A DNA stretch of 64,000 nt from Arsenicibacter rosenii (GTDB lineage: Bacteria; Bacteroidota; Bacteroidia; Cytophagales; Spirosomataceae). The notes under the pieces were generated by a model that saw only the letters and a list, made by a program, of their open reading frames with translations, was not told the DNA's origin and searched no databases. A program made the translations under genes and the position numbers. The stretch is taken from contig NZ_MORL01000001.1 of NCBI RefSeq assembly GCF_001870735.1, positions 434,001 through 498,000 of the forward strand, written 5' to 3'. Positions 51,681 through 60,237 of the stretch are shown one piece after another. The stretch's first letter is position 1. Each line of letters starts with the position of its first letter.

Positions 51681-54600
51681 TTAGAAAGAAAGATTTAAGC
51701 CGAGAATGAAGTTTTTCTGGTTGTTGGGATAGTTGGCATAGTCAACACCAAAGGCCGAGCTGTTGCCGCTGATTTCAGGGTCGAGGCCGCTGTATTTGGT
51801 CAGGGTGAACAGGTTAGCCCCCTGTGCATAAATCCGGAGCTTATTCATCCCGAACCGTTTCAGGGTCGAAGGACTGACAGTATAGCCGATGATCAGCGAC
51901 CGCATTTTCAGGAATGAGCCGTCTTCGACATAGAAGGAGTTCGATACCCCCGACGAACTGAATGAACCGGTTGACTCAATTTTCGGGATCGACGAACCGG
52001 TGTTGGTCGGGCTCCAGGCATTCAGCAGGTCGTTGCTTTTGGCGCCCACATACGTGCTGAAAAAGTGCGTAAACGACTTGATGGTATTATAGATTTCGTT
52101 GCCCTGCGAACCGAAGAGCGTGGTCGAGAAATCGAAGTTTTTGTAGGTTACGCCAAGGTTCAGGCCGTACGTGAAATCAGGGTTCGGGTTGCCGAGGAAT
52201 GTCCGGTCAGCAGCCGTGATCTGACCGTCGCCGTTCACGTCCTGATATTTAAAGCGCCCCGGGGCTGCCCCGCTCTGCGTTGGTGACGACGACACATCGG
52301 CATCACTCTGGAACAGGCCAAGCACTTTGTAGCCAAAGAATGAACTCACCGGCTGACCCACCTGGTTGCGGATAACCGTACCGAGGTTCTGCGTATTGGC
52401 CGCATCGAAATAACCAGGGTTCGGAATGTTTACCACTTCATTTTTGTACGTCGTAATGTTCGCACCGATCGTAAACTTCAGGTCGTTGTTAACGGTGCCT
52501 CTATACGTAGCGGCCAGGTCAACCCCTTTGTTCTGAATATCGCCGATGTTCACGGTTGGTGCCGTGGCTCCGCCCGCCGACGCCGGCAGCGGTTGGGTAA
52601 AGAGCAGACCGTTGATCGACTTTTTGTAATATTCCAGGGAGATGTCGAGTTTGTTATTCAGGATACTGGCGTCGAAACCAACGTTGGTGACGATGTTCTC
52701 TTCCCAGCCCGTATTCGGGTTGCCGATGCTGATCTGGGCGAAGCCCTGCGACAGTTTGGCCGCACCGGTGATGTCATAGTAAGCGTTGGCAAAGTTACCG
52801 CCGAAGAGGGTAAACGCGTTGGCCGGGCTAACGTTATTCTGCGAACCCAGTACCCCGTAGCTGCCCCGGATTTTCAGGTCGTTGAGCCACGTTACGTTCT
52901 TCATAAACTCCTCGCCTGTTACGCGCCAGCCTGCTGAGAACGAAGGGAAAACACCGTACCGGCGATTGGCACCGAAGCGCGAAGAGCCATCGCGGCGAAC
53001 CGTAACGCCCAGCAGGTATTTGTCGTCGAACGAGTAGTCGGCCCGGCCAAACACCGAAAAGAGGGTGTTGTTATAGGCACTGCTGGCGTTGGTGATGTTG
53101 GTCGTTCCGTTGGAAAGGCTCAGGTAGTCGAAACTGGTTGAGAACAAGCCACTTGACGAACCGGTCAGGTAACGGCCGTAGTTGCGGATGGCTTCCGAAC
53201 CGGCAATGACTTTCAGGTTGTGTTTCCCGAATGCGTTCAGATACGTCAGTGTATTCGTCCACATGGTGGTGCTGTTATACAGGGCTGTTTCGGCAAACGA
53301 ATTCGGGTTAGTGTTGCCTTCCGAGTTGTTATACGGCGTGAACGTGAAATTGGTATAATACTGGTTGTCAATGGTTCCGCCAATGCTGGTCCGAGCCGTA
53401 AAGTGTTTCAGGAAGTCAACTTCGGCGAAGATATTCCCCACGATGTCCCACGTATTGCTCTTATTGTTTACCGTGCTTTTCTGGACCGCAACGGGGTTTG
53501 ACGAACTGCCCAGTTCCGGACCCGTGAATGTCCCGCCGTAGTTGCCTTTGATGTCATACACCGGAATGATTGGCATATTGCGGTAGGTCCATGCAATCGG
53601 GTTGCCGCTGCTGAGGTTATCGAAACCCGGATTCTGCTTGTAGAAAACGTACATGTTTTCGCCTACCCGGACATTGTTTTTCACCTTGAACTGGGTATTT
53701 ACGCGGGCCGAGTAACGTTTTAGATACGATTCGATCATGGTGCCCTGCTGATTGAAATAACCCAGCGAAACCAGATAGTTCGACTTGTCGGTACCACCGC
53801 TGGCAGTCAGGTTATGGTTGGTCATGGGAGCAGTTTTGAAGAGCTCATGAAACCAGTCCGTTCCGGTTTTATTCAATCTCTGGATCAGGTAGTTGCTGGC
53901 CGGGTTCGCAGCGTCGAAATTGTATTTTGACGGGTCAACTGCCGCATCGCCGGTATTACCGACCCCGGTAGCGCCCGGACCCCGGTAGGAGAAATCAGGG
54001 ATGCCGTTTTTGAACAGACTGGTATTCGGATAGGCCAGTTTGGTCAGCGTGGCAAAGTCCTGCGAATTCAGGAGGTTAAATACGTTGCCTTTCAGTGGCT
54101 GCTGACTGCCGTAATAGGCGTCGTATGAAATAACCGGAGCGCCTGATTTGCCTTTCTTAGTGGTAACGATGATCACACCGTTTGACCCCCGTACCCCGTA
54201 AATTGAGGCGGCACCGGCATCTTTCAGTACCTGCATTGATTCGATGTCGTCGGCGCTGACATCGTTCAGTTCGGCCTGCACACCGTCAACCAATACCAGC
54301 GGCTGGGCGTTACCAAACGAGCTGATCCCACGGATAAAGATGTTGCTCGGGCTGCCCGGTGCCCCTGAACTGATCACGTTTACACCCGCAGCCTGGCCTT
54401 GTAGTGCCTGAACCGCCGAGCCGGCCGGTATCGATTTAAGGGCTTTCATGTCCACAATGGATACGGAGCCGGTAATGTCTTTTTTACGCTCCGACGAATA
54501 GCCCGTGATGACCACTTCGCTGAGTGAGGTTACGGACGGAGTCAGAACGATGGACAGATTCGTCTGATTACCAATCGGAAATTCCTGAGTGACGTAGCCG

Positions 54601-54845
54601 ATGTAGGAAACGATCAGCGTGGCACCGGGAGAGGCATTGATCGTGAAGGTACCATCGGCGCCGGTTGTGGTGCCGTTGGTGGTGTTGCCTTTGAGGAGGA
54701 TCGCTGCTCCGGCAATCGGTTGCTGATCGTCGGAAGCAATGACTTTACCTTTAATGGGTGTCTGCGCCCATACCATGACGGACGTGAGCATGCATAGAAG
54801 CAGCATGCAGACCTTTTCTTTTGGAAGGAGTAAAGAGCGAATCAT
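51681..54845 (-). CDS. SusC/RagA-family TonB-linked outer-membrane receptor
   Basis: A 1054-residue protein with a signal peptide ending MVWAQ. An N-terminal carboxypeptidase-regulatory-like domain (IKGKVIASDDQQPIAGAAILLKG to LSIVLTP) precedes the plug with SLSEVVITGYSSERKKDITGSVSIVD, IFIRGISSFGNAQPLVLVDGVQ and IYGVRGSNGVIIVTTKKGK, the standard SusC motifs. The barrel ends NFILGLNLSF, a typical terminal Phe strand. It works as a TonB-driven importer with the SusD lid. The leader contains a hairpin (54930-54975), and GntR-type sites lie further upstream. Confidence 0.95.
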   Translation of the reverse strand: MIRSLLLPKEKVCMLLLCMLTSVMVWAQTPIKGKVIASDDQQPIAGAAILLKGNTTNGTTTGADGTFTINASPGATLIVSYIGYVTQEFPIGNQTNLSIVLTPSVTSLSEVVITGYSSERKKDITGSVSIVDMKALKSIPAGSAVQALQGQAAGVNVISSGAPGSPSNIFIRGISSFGNAQPLVLVDGVQAELNDVSADDIESMQVLKDAGAASIYGVRGSNGVIIVTTKKGKSGAPVISYDAYYGSQQPLKGNVFNLLNSQDFATLTKLAYPNTSLFKNGIPDFSYRGPGATGVGNTGDAAVDPSKYNFDAANPASNYLIQRLNKTGTDWFHELFKTAPMTNHNLTASGGTDKSNYLVSLGYFNQQGTMIESYLKRYSARVNTQFKVKNNVRVGENMYVFYKQNPGFDNLSSGNPIAWTYRNMPIIPVYDIKGNYGGTFTGPELGSSSNPVAVQKSTVNNKSNTWDIVGNIFAEVDFLKHFTARTSIGGTIDNQYYTNFTFTPYNNSEGNTNPNSFAETALYNSTTMWTNTLTYLNAFGKHNLKVIAGSEAIRNYGRYLTGSSSGLFSTSFDYLSLSNGTTNITNASSAYNNTLFSVFGRADYSFDDKYLLGVTVRRDGSSRFGANRRYGVFPSFSAGWRVTGEEFMKNVTWLNDLKIRGSYGVLGSQNNVSPANAFTLFGGNFANAYYDITGAAKLSQGFAQISIGNPNTGWEENIVTNVGFDASILNNKLDISLEYYKKSINGLLFTQPLPASAGGATAPTVNIGDIQNKGVDLAATYRGTVNNDLKFTIGANITTYKNEVVNIPNPGYFDAANTQNLGTVIRNQVGQPVSSFFGYKVLGLFQSDADVSSSPTQSGAAPGRFKYQDVNGDGQITAADRTFLGNPNPDFTYGLNLGVTYKNFDFSTTLFGSQGNEIYNTIKSFTHFFSTYVGAKSNDLLNAWSPTNTGSSIPKIESTGSFSSSGVSNSFYVEDGSFLKMRSLIIGYTVSPSTLKRFGMNKLRIYAQGANLFTLTKYSGLDPEISGNSSAFGVDYANYPNNQKNFILGLNLSF

Positions 54846-54929
54846 GATCTATTTAAGTTGAAAAAACAGTTACGCTTTGTGTGTACTGGTACTGAACACC
54901 TACCTCCTCAATCAGCCGGAAAAACAGCC

Positions 54930-54975
54930 TTATGCCGGTTTGCTGCAATCGCAGATCATCCGGAAACCGGCATAA
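54930..54975 (-). promoter_or_regulatory. Leader hairpin of susC, possible attenuator
   Basis: TTATGCCGGTTT (54930-54941) and AAACCGGCATAA (54964-54975) are perfect complements around a 22-nt loop. On the minus strand the stem is followed within 6 nt by TTTTT, so it could stop transcription about 85 nt before the susC start codon. Confidence 0.5.
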
Positions 54976-55194
54976 AAATGTGTCGCGAAAAATCAGGGAA
55001 TAAATCCCCGGAAAGCAAAAAAAAAGTACGCAGGAAACCCGGTCTGCCGGCCGGTTACCGGCAAATCATGTGAACGCTAAACAGCGCGCCGGTTACGGAA
55101 TGGATTGTCGCCGGAATCGCTGTGAACGGACTGCATAAGGTCTTTCATAAAGTATTGAGATTTTTACGGGGTGGCGAATAATCGCCGTAGAATA

Positions 55195-55225
55195 TGTTTA
55201 CAAAGAAAAGCTTATTTTGTAAACA
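55195..55225. promoter_or_regulatory. Paired GntR-type operator-like sites
   Basis: TGTTTACAAA (55195-55204) and TTTGTAAACA (55216-55225) form an exact 10-bp inverted repeat with half-site centres about two helical turns apart. Each half contains TGT-N2-ACA, the core known for sugar-acid GntR/FadR-type operators. They lie about 350 bp upstream of susC. Confidence 0.6.
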
Positions 55226-55396
55226 AAGTCAACTGAAGGGCAAAGTTTTTTTTGATAAACCCGAAAAAACGCAAATACTGCACAAAATGGAGCCTATATG
55301 TATAAAGTATACTTAATTACGTGTACTATAGGCTAGCGGGCACAGAGGGTATTCTGACTCTGGCCAGCGATGAACGGCCAGAGTAGCATTCAGATA

Positions 55397-55410
55397 TTGT
55401 TTACATTTTT
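55397..55410. promoter_or_regulatory. GntR-type operator-like site
   Basis: ATTGTTTACATTTT; its reverse complement AAAATGTAAACAAT recurs exactly at 56216-56229 upstream of the regulator gene. It lies just beyond the 3' end of the regulator, between it and the susC leader. Confidence 0.5.
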
Positions 55411-55549
55411 CGGATTACCGGCATAGAAATGCCTGCTAAGGGAGATACCCATAAAAAAGCCCTGACACGAAGTAAGACTAAGGTGCCGGGGCCGGTAACG
55501 TACTATAGTAATAATGCGTTTGATTATCAGGTCTTTGTAGGAAGGAGAA

Positions 55550-56194
55550 CTATTGATCTTCCAGTTCAAGTACGGCGACTTCCCCACGAATCAGGTGCCG
55601 GGAAAGGGTTTCTTCGGCTAGTTTGAGATCGCGTTCGCGAAGCGCCTTCAGCAACTGCCGATGTTCCTGGTCTGTTAATTCGTAATCATCCATGTGGATC
55701 TGTGTTTTACCCAGCTTCTGATGAAACAGCGGGATATTGCTCAGTTCGTACAGATCTTTAAGCTTATCATTCTGAGCGCAATCGATAATGGTCTCATGGA
55801 ATTTAACATCGGCCTCACAGGCTCCGCCAAAATAACCACGTTCGACCATCGACGAAAAATCATTACATATCTCCTCAAGGCGGCCGAGCCCTTTTTCGTC
55901 AATTTTCTGGATAGCTAGCCTGATCGCGCCTAATTCCAGTACTTCCCGTAGCTCCCTGATCTGACGGATATCGTCGGCCGACATGGATTTTACGAAATAG
56001 CCCCCTTTCTCGCCGGTAACAATCAGTTGTTCGCCGAGCAGGCGGGTAAGGGCTTCACGGACCGCCATGCGGTTCACTTCCAGTCGTTTAGCCCAGATGT
56101 CTTCTTTCAGGCGGGTACCGGCCCCAAGCTGGTTTGAGAGTATTTTACGGCGGAGTTCTATATAAACTTTATTTGCCAGCGAATCAACCTTCAT
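55550..56194 (-). CDS. FadR-subfamily GntR transcriptional regulator (FCD domain)
   Basis: A 214-residue protein starting MKVDSLANKVYIELRRKILSNQLGAGTRLKEDIWAKRLEVNRMAVREALTRLLGEQLIVTGEKGGYFVKSM, a GntR winged helix (LEVNRMAVREAL is the recognition helix). The C-terminal FCD domain has RELREVLELGAIRLAI, DVKFHETIIDCAQN and DQEHRQLLKALRERDLKLAEETLSRHL, with the metal/ligand His residues. FCD regulators respond to organic and sugar acids such as hexuronates or gluconate. It lies at the boundary of two divergent gene groups with TGT-N2-ACA sites on both sides, so it likely represses both. Confidence 0.92.
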   Translation of the reverse strand: MKVDSLANKVYIELRRKILSNQLGAGTRLKEDIWAKRLEVNRMAVREALTRLLGEQLIVTGEKGGYFVKSMSADDIRQIRELREVLELGAIRLAIQKIDEKGLGRLEEICNDFSSMVERGYFGGACEADVKFHETIIDCAQNDKLKDLYELSNIPLFHQKLGKTQIHMDDYELTDQEHRQLLKALRERDLKLAEETLSRHLIRGEVAVLELEDQ

Positions 56195-56215
56195 TTTGTA
56201 GTCAAAAAATGTGTG

Positions 56216-56250
56216 AAAATGTAAACAATTTTTAGCTATCTTTGTAAAGG
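56216..56250. promoter_or_regulatory. GntR-type operator-like pair in the divergent promoter
   Basis: AAAATGTAAACAAT (56216-56229) and the related CTTTGTAAAGG (from 56240) lie between the regulator start and the Gfo/Idh/MocA gene. Core-to-core distance is 23 bp. The first matches the site at 55397-55410 over 14 bases. Confidence 0.55.
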
Positions 56251-56340
56251 TAAAATTAATTACATAAAAAAACACATCATTGCTGCTTATACTACCATAA
56301 TTTCTCAAGTTTTTATCAACGTTCAAGCTAATTAGTCAGA

Positions 56341-57342
56341 ATGACGCATTCACTCTACAGCCGACGGAAATTTGTTAAGCATGCAACCATGAGTAGCCTG
56401 GTACTGGGAGCTGCCCTTCCGGCACTGGCCAATAAAAAAGCGGTAGCCACCGGTAAGCGGGTCGGCATCATCGGCCTCGATACCTCACACAGTACGGCCT
56501 TTACCAAAGCCCTGAACAGTCCTGACGCCAGCCCCGATTTTCTGGGGTATACCATTGTGGCCGCTTACCCATATGGCAGCAAAGACATTGAAAGCAGTAC
56601 TAAACGGATTCCCGGCTATACAGACGAAGTAAAAAAACTGAATGTTGAGATCGTTGACTCCATCAGCGATCTGCTCAGGAAAGTGGACGTGGTCTTGCTC
56701 GAAACCAACGACGGGCGGCTACACCTCGAACAGGCGTTGCAGGTGCTGAAAGCCGGAAAGCGGTTATTTATTGATAAGCCCATTGCTGCCTCGTTGCCGG
56801 ATGCCATTGCCATCTTTGAGGCATCGCGTAAATACAACATCCCGATCTTTTCGGCTTCGTCGCTGCGACATATAAAAGGGATTGAAAAAGTAGATAAGAA
56901 AACGGTTGTCGGGGCGGATACATTTAGTCCGGCGGTGCTGGAGAAAACGCATCCTGATTTGTTCTGGTACGGTATTCATGGCGTCGAAACGCTGTATACG
57001 GTCATGGGTACCGGCTGCCGGCAGGTTGTCCGGGTGCATAACGACGGGACAGACATTGTTGTCGGGACGTGGGCAGACGGCCGCGTCGGAACCTTCCGCG
57101 GGACCCGGACCGGCAAACACGATTACGGCGGGACAGTCTACACGCAGAACGGCAATATTGTACTCGGCCCGTACGGCGGCTACGAACCGCTGCTGAAAGA
57201 CATTGTCCATTACTTCGAAACCGGTGAAGTGCCGGTCACACCCGAAGAAACCCTTGAAATTTTTGCCTTCATGGAGGCCGCCGACGAAAGCAAACGCCGC
57301 GGCGGCATTCCGGTTACGCTTGCCAGTGTCATCAAAAAATAA
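56341..57342 (+). CDS. Tat-type Gfo/Idh/MocA-family oxidoreductase
   Basis: A 333-residue protein with an RRKFVKHATMSSLVLGAALPALA signal of the twin-arginine kind. The Rossmann loop is VGIIGLDTSHSTAF (a divergent GxGxxxH), followed by VDVVLLETNDGRLHLEQALQVLKAGKRLFIDKPIAASLPDAIAIFE with the catalytic-region Lys in DKP. The C-terminal half includes WYGIHGVETLYTVMG, where the His is a usual active-site residue. It is one of two such exported proteins in the cluster. Likely substrate: a sugar or sugar derivative. It is the first rightward gene, facing the regulator. Confidence 0.88.
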   Translation: MTHSLYSRRKFVKHATMSSLVLGAALPALANKKAVATGKRVGIIGLDTSHSTAFTKALNSPDASPDFLGYTIVAAYPYGSKDIESSTKRIPGYTDEVKKLNVEIVDSISDLLRKVDVVLLETNDGRLHLEQALQVLKAGKRLFIDKPIAASLPDAIAIFEASRKYNIPIFSASSLRHIKGIEKVDKKTVVGADTFSPAVLEKTHPDLFWYGIHGVETLYTVMGTGCRQVVRVHNDGTDIVVGTWADGRVGTFRGTRTGKHDYGGTVYTQNGNIVLGPYGGYEPLLKDIVHYFETGEVPVTPEETLEIFAFMEAADESKRRGGIPVTLASVIKK

Positions 57343-57413
57343 TGAGTGAATGAGTGATTGAGCGAAAGAGCGAAATATCCTGTCACTCTTTCACTCAATC
57401 ACTCATTCACTCA
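57343..57413. repeat. GAGTGA-type inverted repeat, copy 5
   Basis: The 28-nt arms 57343-57370 and 57386-57413 match at 27 positions, around a 15-nt loop. The left arm starts directly after the TAA stop of the oxidoreductase gene. Since the next gene is on the same strand, this hairpin may reduce or uncouple expression within the operon. Confidence 0.85.
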
Positions 57414-57430
57414 ATCACTCATTAAAATAA

Positions 57431-58834
57431 ATGCCTGCTCAACATGTTTCTCGCCGTGAGTTCATTAAACGGAACTCCCTATCCGGGCTGGGGGCTGTGC
57501 TTGCCCCGTCCCTGCTGACGCATGCCGCAACCGCGGCGACTGACCGGCCCGCCATAGCCACGTCGCATTCGGTGGCAGAACCGCCTGCACTACTGGGCGG
57601 AAAACCAATCCGCAGTAAAGAATGGCCTGCATGGCCCGTCTGGAAGCCGGAAACCGACGAAAAGCGGTTGCTGGAGGTCATTCGCAGCGGGGTCTGGTCG
57701 CGGGCCGGTGTGGTAACTGAGTTTGAAAATGAATGGGCCAGAACCGTTGGGGCGAAGCGGTCACTGGCGGTAGTGAACGGTACCAACGCCCTGATTACGG
57801 CCCTGGCCCAGCTCGATATCCGGGGGGGCGATGAGGTATTGGTGCCGCCCTACACGTTCATCGGTACGGTAGCCCCGATTCTCGCCAACGGAGCCATGCC
57901 GGTGTTCGTCGATATTGACCCGGCCACGTTTCAGATCGATCCGGCTAAAATAGAGGCGAAAATAACGCCGAGAACCAGGGCGATTATTCCGGTGCATATT
58001 CTCGGCTTACCCGCCGACATGCCGGCCATTCTGGCCATTGCGAAAAAGCACAAACTGGCCGTTATTGAAGACGCCTGTCAGGCGCACATGGCCGAAATCA
58101 ACCACCAGAAGGTCGGTACGTTCGGGGATGCGGGGTGTTTCAGCTTCCAGAACTCGAAAAATCTGGCCATCGGGGAGGCCGGTGCCATTGTCAGTAACAA
58201 CGACCTGTTTATGGACCGCTGCTTTTCGTACCATAACTACGGCAACCCCTATGGTATGGCCTCGGGGGTAATCGGTGCCGGAACGATTATGCAGGGCAAT
58301 AAACAGCGGATTACCGAATATCAGGCGGCCATCGGGCTGGCGCAGCTGAAGCGCCTGGATGCCGAAACAACCCTGCGCAATGAGAATGCGGCCTACCTGA
58401 AAGCAAAAATTGAAACGATTCCGGGGGTCGTGCCTTACAAACTCTACGATCATGTGACGCGGGCAGCGTTTCACCTCTTCCCGTTCCGCTACAAAAAGGA
58501 CGCCTTTAAGGGGCTGTCGCGGGATATTTTCCTGAAAGCGCTGAGCGCCGAAGGTATTCCCTGCTCAAAAGGGTACGCTACCCTGAACAACATGCCGTAC
58601 CTCAATGATGCGTTCCAGTCGAAGAATTACCGGAAAATGTACCCGAAAAAACAGCTGGATTTTAACCAGTATGTTACCCAAAATCATTGTCCGGAAAATG
58701 ACCGCATCTGCAACGAAGAGGCGGTCTGGTTTACCCAGAATATGCTGTTGGGCACCCGCGCCGACATGGACGAAATCGCCGATGCTATTGAAAAAATCTA
58801 CCGGCACGCCGATAAACTCGTGAGCCTTAAATGA
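57431..58834 (+). CDS. DegT/DnrJ/EryC1 aminotransferase-fold protein with Tat signal
   Basis: A 467-residue protein with the signal SRREFIKRNSLSGLGAVLAPSLLTHA. The mature part is a DegT/DnrJ/EryC1/StrS PLP enzyme: ALLGGKPIRSKEWPAWP, ALNALITAL-like NGTNALITALAQLDI, DEVLVPPYTFIGTVAPILANGAMPVFVDIDP, DACQAHMAEINHQKVGTFGDAGCFSFQNSKNLAIGEAGAI with the PLP Lys, and HNYGNPYG. Family members aminate keto-sugars or cyclitols in the cytosol. An exported copy is unusual; Tat could carry it with PLP bound. The next gene starts within its stop codon (ATGA), so the two are coupled. Confidence 0.9.
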   Translation: MPAQHVSRREFIKRNSLSGLGAVLAPSLLTHAATAATDRPAIATSHSVAEPPALLGGKPIRSKEWPAWPVWKPETDEKRLLEVIRSGVWSRAGVVTEFENEWARTVGAKRSLAVVNGTNALITALAQLDIRGGDEVLVPPYTFIGTVAPILANGAMPVFVDIDPATFQIDPAKIEAKITPRTRAIIPVHILGLPADMPAILAIAKKHKLAVIEDACQAHMAEINHQKVGTFGDAGCFSFQNSKNLAIGEAGAIVSNNDLFMDRCFSYHNYGNPYGMASGVIGAGTIMQGNKQRITEYQAAIGLAQLKRLDAETTLRNENAAYLKAKIETIPGVVPYKLYDHVTRAAFHLFPFRYKKDAFKGLSRDIFLKALSAEGIPCSKGYATLNNMPYLNDAFQSKNYRKMYPKKQLDFNQYVTQNHCPENDRICNEEAVWFTQNMLLGTRADMDEIADAIEKIYRHADKLVSLK

Positions 58835-60174
58835 AAAAACTGCTTTGGATAGCCGTGTTGCTGGTTTGTTCGCCGGTGGCAGGCAAGGGCTGGAAGGCCG
58901 GCGTGGCGAAGGTAGTTATTACACCGGAGGGCCCCCTCTGGCAGGCAGGCTACGCGTCGCGGACCCATGCTTCGGATGGAAAACTGCACGACTTATGGGC
59001 CAAGGCCCTGGCGCTGGAAGACGAAAACGGCAAACGGCTGGTGCTGGTCACGACCGATATGCTGGGCTTTCCCAAAGCCATGTCGGACCGTATTCGGGAA
59101 CAGCTGAAAAAGACGCTCGGCCTCGACAAAAGCCAGATTATCCTGAATAGCTCACATACGCATTCGGGACCGGTTTTGTACGACGCCCTGCAGGATATTT
59201 ACCCGCTTAATGCAACCGAACAGGCCAGAATTGACGCGTACTCCCGGAAACTTGAAACGCAGATCACGGCACTGGTGGCTACAGCCATGGCAGACCTCGA
59301 ACCCGCCGAACTCTTTGCCCGGAACGGTGTCACGCGGTTTCAGGTAAACCGGCGGAATAATAAGGAAGGCGCATTGCGGGAACAAACCGAACTGAAAGGC
59401 CCGAACGATTATGCGGTGCCGGTCATCAAGGTTGTAACGGCTACGGGTAAGCTGAAGGCCATTACGTTTGGCTACGCCTGTCACCCGACGGTACTGGACC
59501 TGTATCAGTTTTCGGGCGATTACCCGGGCTTTGCCCAGATTGAACTGGAAAAAACATTTCCGGGCACAACTGCCCTGTTTTTTCAGGGTGGGGCCGGCGA
59601 CCAGAATCCCCTGCCGCGCCGGACAATTCCGCTGGCAAAACAATACGGCCGGGAGCTGGCAGCGGCCGTCGAATGTGTGCTCGAAGAGCCCATGCGGCCG
59701 TTAGCGGCACAGGCGAAAACGGCTTATTCCGAGATCGAACTGCCACTGTCGCCCCCTCCAACCGAAGCCGACCTGAAAAAGACGCAGCAGGACGAGGCTC
59801 CCTACATGAGGAAGTGGGCTACCCGCCTGCTGACCGAGAAGCAGCAGGGCAAGTCCTTCCGGTCGTCGTATCCCTACCCGATGCAGCTCTGGCAACTGGG
59901 CGATCAGCCGATCTTCAGCTTTGGCGGGGAACTGGTCATTGCCTATACCATTGCCTGCAAACAGCGCTTCGGGCAGGATGTCTTTGTCATGGGCTATTCC
60001 AATGATGTGATGGGCTACATTCCATCGGCCACCATCCTGACCGAAGGCGGCTACGAAGGGGCTTCGTCACAGATGGTTTATGGCCTGCCATCTACCTGGG
60101 ATGCCCGCGTACCTGACCTGATTCAGCAGGAAATTACCCGTTTGGCGGCGCAGGTTGGTCTGGCGGGGAAGTGA
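58831..60174 (+). CDS. Neutral/alkaline non-lysosomal ceramidase-like exported protein
   Basis: A 447-residue protein with signal peptide MKKLLWIAVLLVCSPVAG. WKAGVAKVVITPEGPLWQAGYASRTHASDGKLHDLWAKALALEDENGKRLVLVTTDMLGF is the N-terminal block of the ceramidase-like family, and NSSHTHSGPVL carries the metal-binding His residues; GYACHPTVLD and FFQGGAGDQNPLP follow, the latter including the active-site glycine-rich stretch. The C-terminal Ig-like domain of true ceramidases is absent. Members are amide hydrolases in zinc enzymes; bacterial relatives in carbohydrate loci have unknown substrates. An N-acyl amino compound is plausible. Confidence 0.88.
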   Translation: MKKLLWIAVLLVCSPVAGKGWKAGVAKVVITPEGPLWQAGYASRTHASDGKLHDLWAKALALEDENGKRLVLVTTDMLGFPKAMSDRIREQLKKTLGLDKSQIILNSSHTHSGPVLYDALQDIYPLNATEQARIDAYSRKLETQITALVATAMADLEPAELFARNGVTRFQVNRRNNKEGALREQTELKGPNDYAVPVIKVVTATGKLKAITFGYACHPTVLDLYQFSGDYPGFAQIELEKTFPGTTALFFQGGAGDQNPLPRRTIPLAKQYGRELAAAVECVLEEPMRPLAAQAKTAYSEIELPLSPPPTEADLKKTQQDEAPYMRKWATRLLTEKQQGKSFRSSYPYPMQLWQLGDQPIFSFGGELVIAYTIACKQRFGQDVFVMGYSNDVMGYIPSATILTEGGYEGASSQMVYGLPSTWDARVPDLIQQEITRLAAQVGLAGK

Positions 60175-60179
60175 TGCTG

Positions 60180-60217
60180 GATGCTGGATTTTAGATGCTG
60201 GATTTTGGATGCTGGAG
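60180..60217. repeat. Tandem GATGCTGGATTTT repeat
   Basis: Two full 14-nt units and a partial third of GATGCTGGATTTTA/G begin a few bases after the ceramidase-like stop codon. It is a short direct repeat of a kind that recurs between genes in related genomes; function unknown. Confidence 0.75.
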
Positions 60218-60237
60218 AATAAAACCCTTGAACGAAA

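Larger units (their letters stand above)
54846..55549. other. 704-bp regulatory gap between susC and the GntR-type gene
   Basis: No convincing gene is present. From left to right it holds a susC leader hairpin (54930-54975), a small GGCGA/TCGCC hairpin near 55173-55186, a paired operator-like repeat (55195-55225), an AGCCTATA/TATAGGCT inverted repeat (55291-55298 with 55327-55334) enclosing the palindrome AAGTATACTT, an ACTCTGGCC/GGCCAGAGT hairpin (55357-55384), and another operator-like site (55397-55410). Confidence 0.6.

Noticed and set aside
54858-55073. A 71-codon frame in the susC leader region
   Set aside because: Low-complexity basic sequence overlapping the leader hairpin; no homologous pattern recognised.
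55390-55626. Two 65-codon frames in the gap downstream of the regulator
   Set aside because: They overlap each other on opposite strands and run into the regulator gene; neither resembles a protein.
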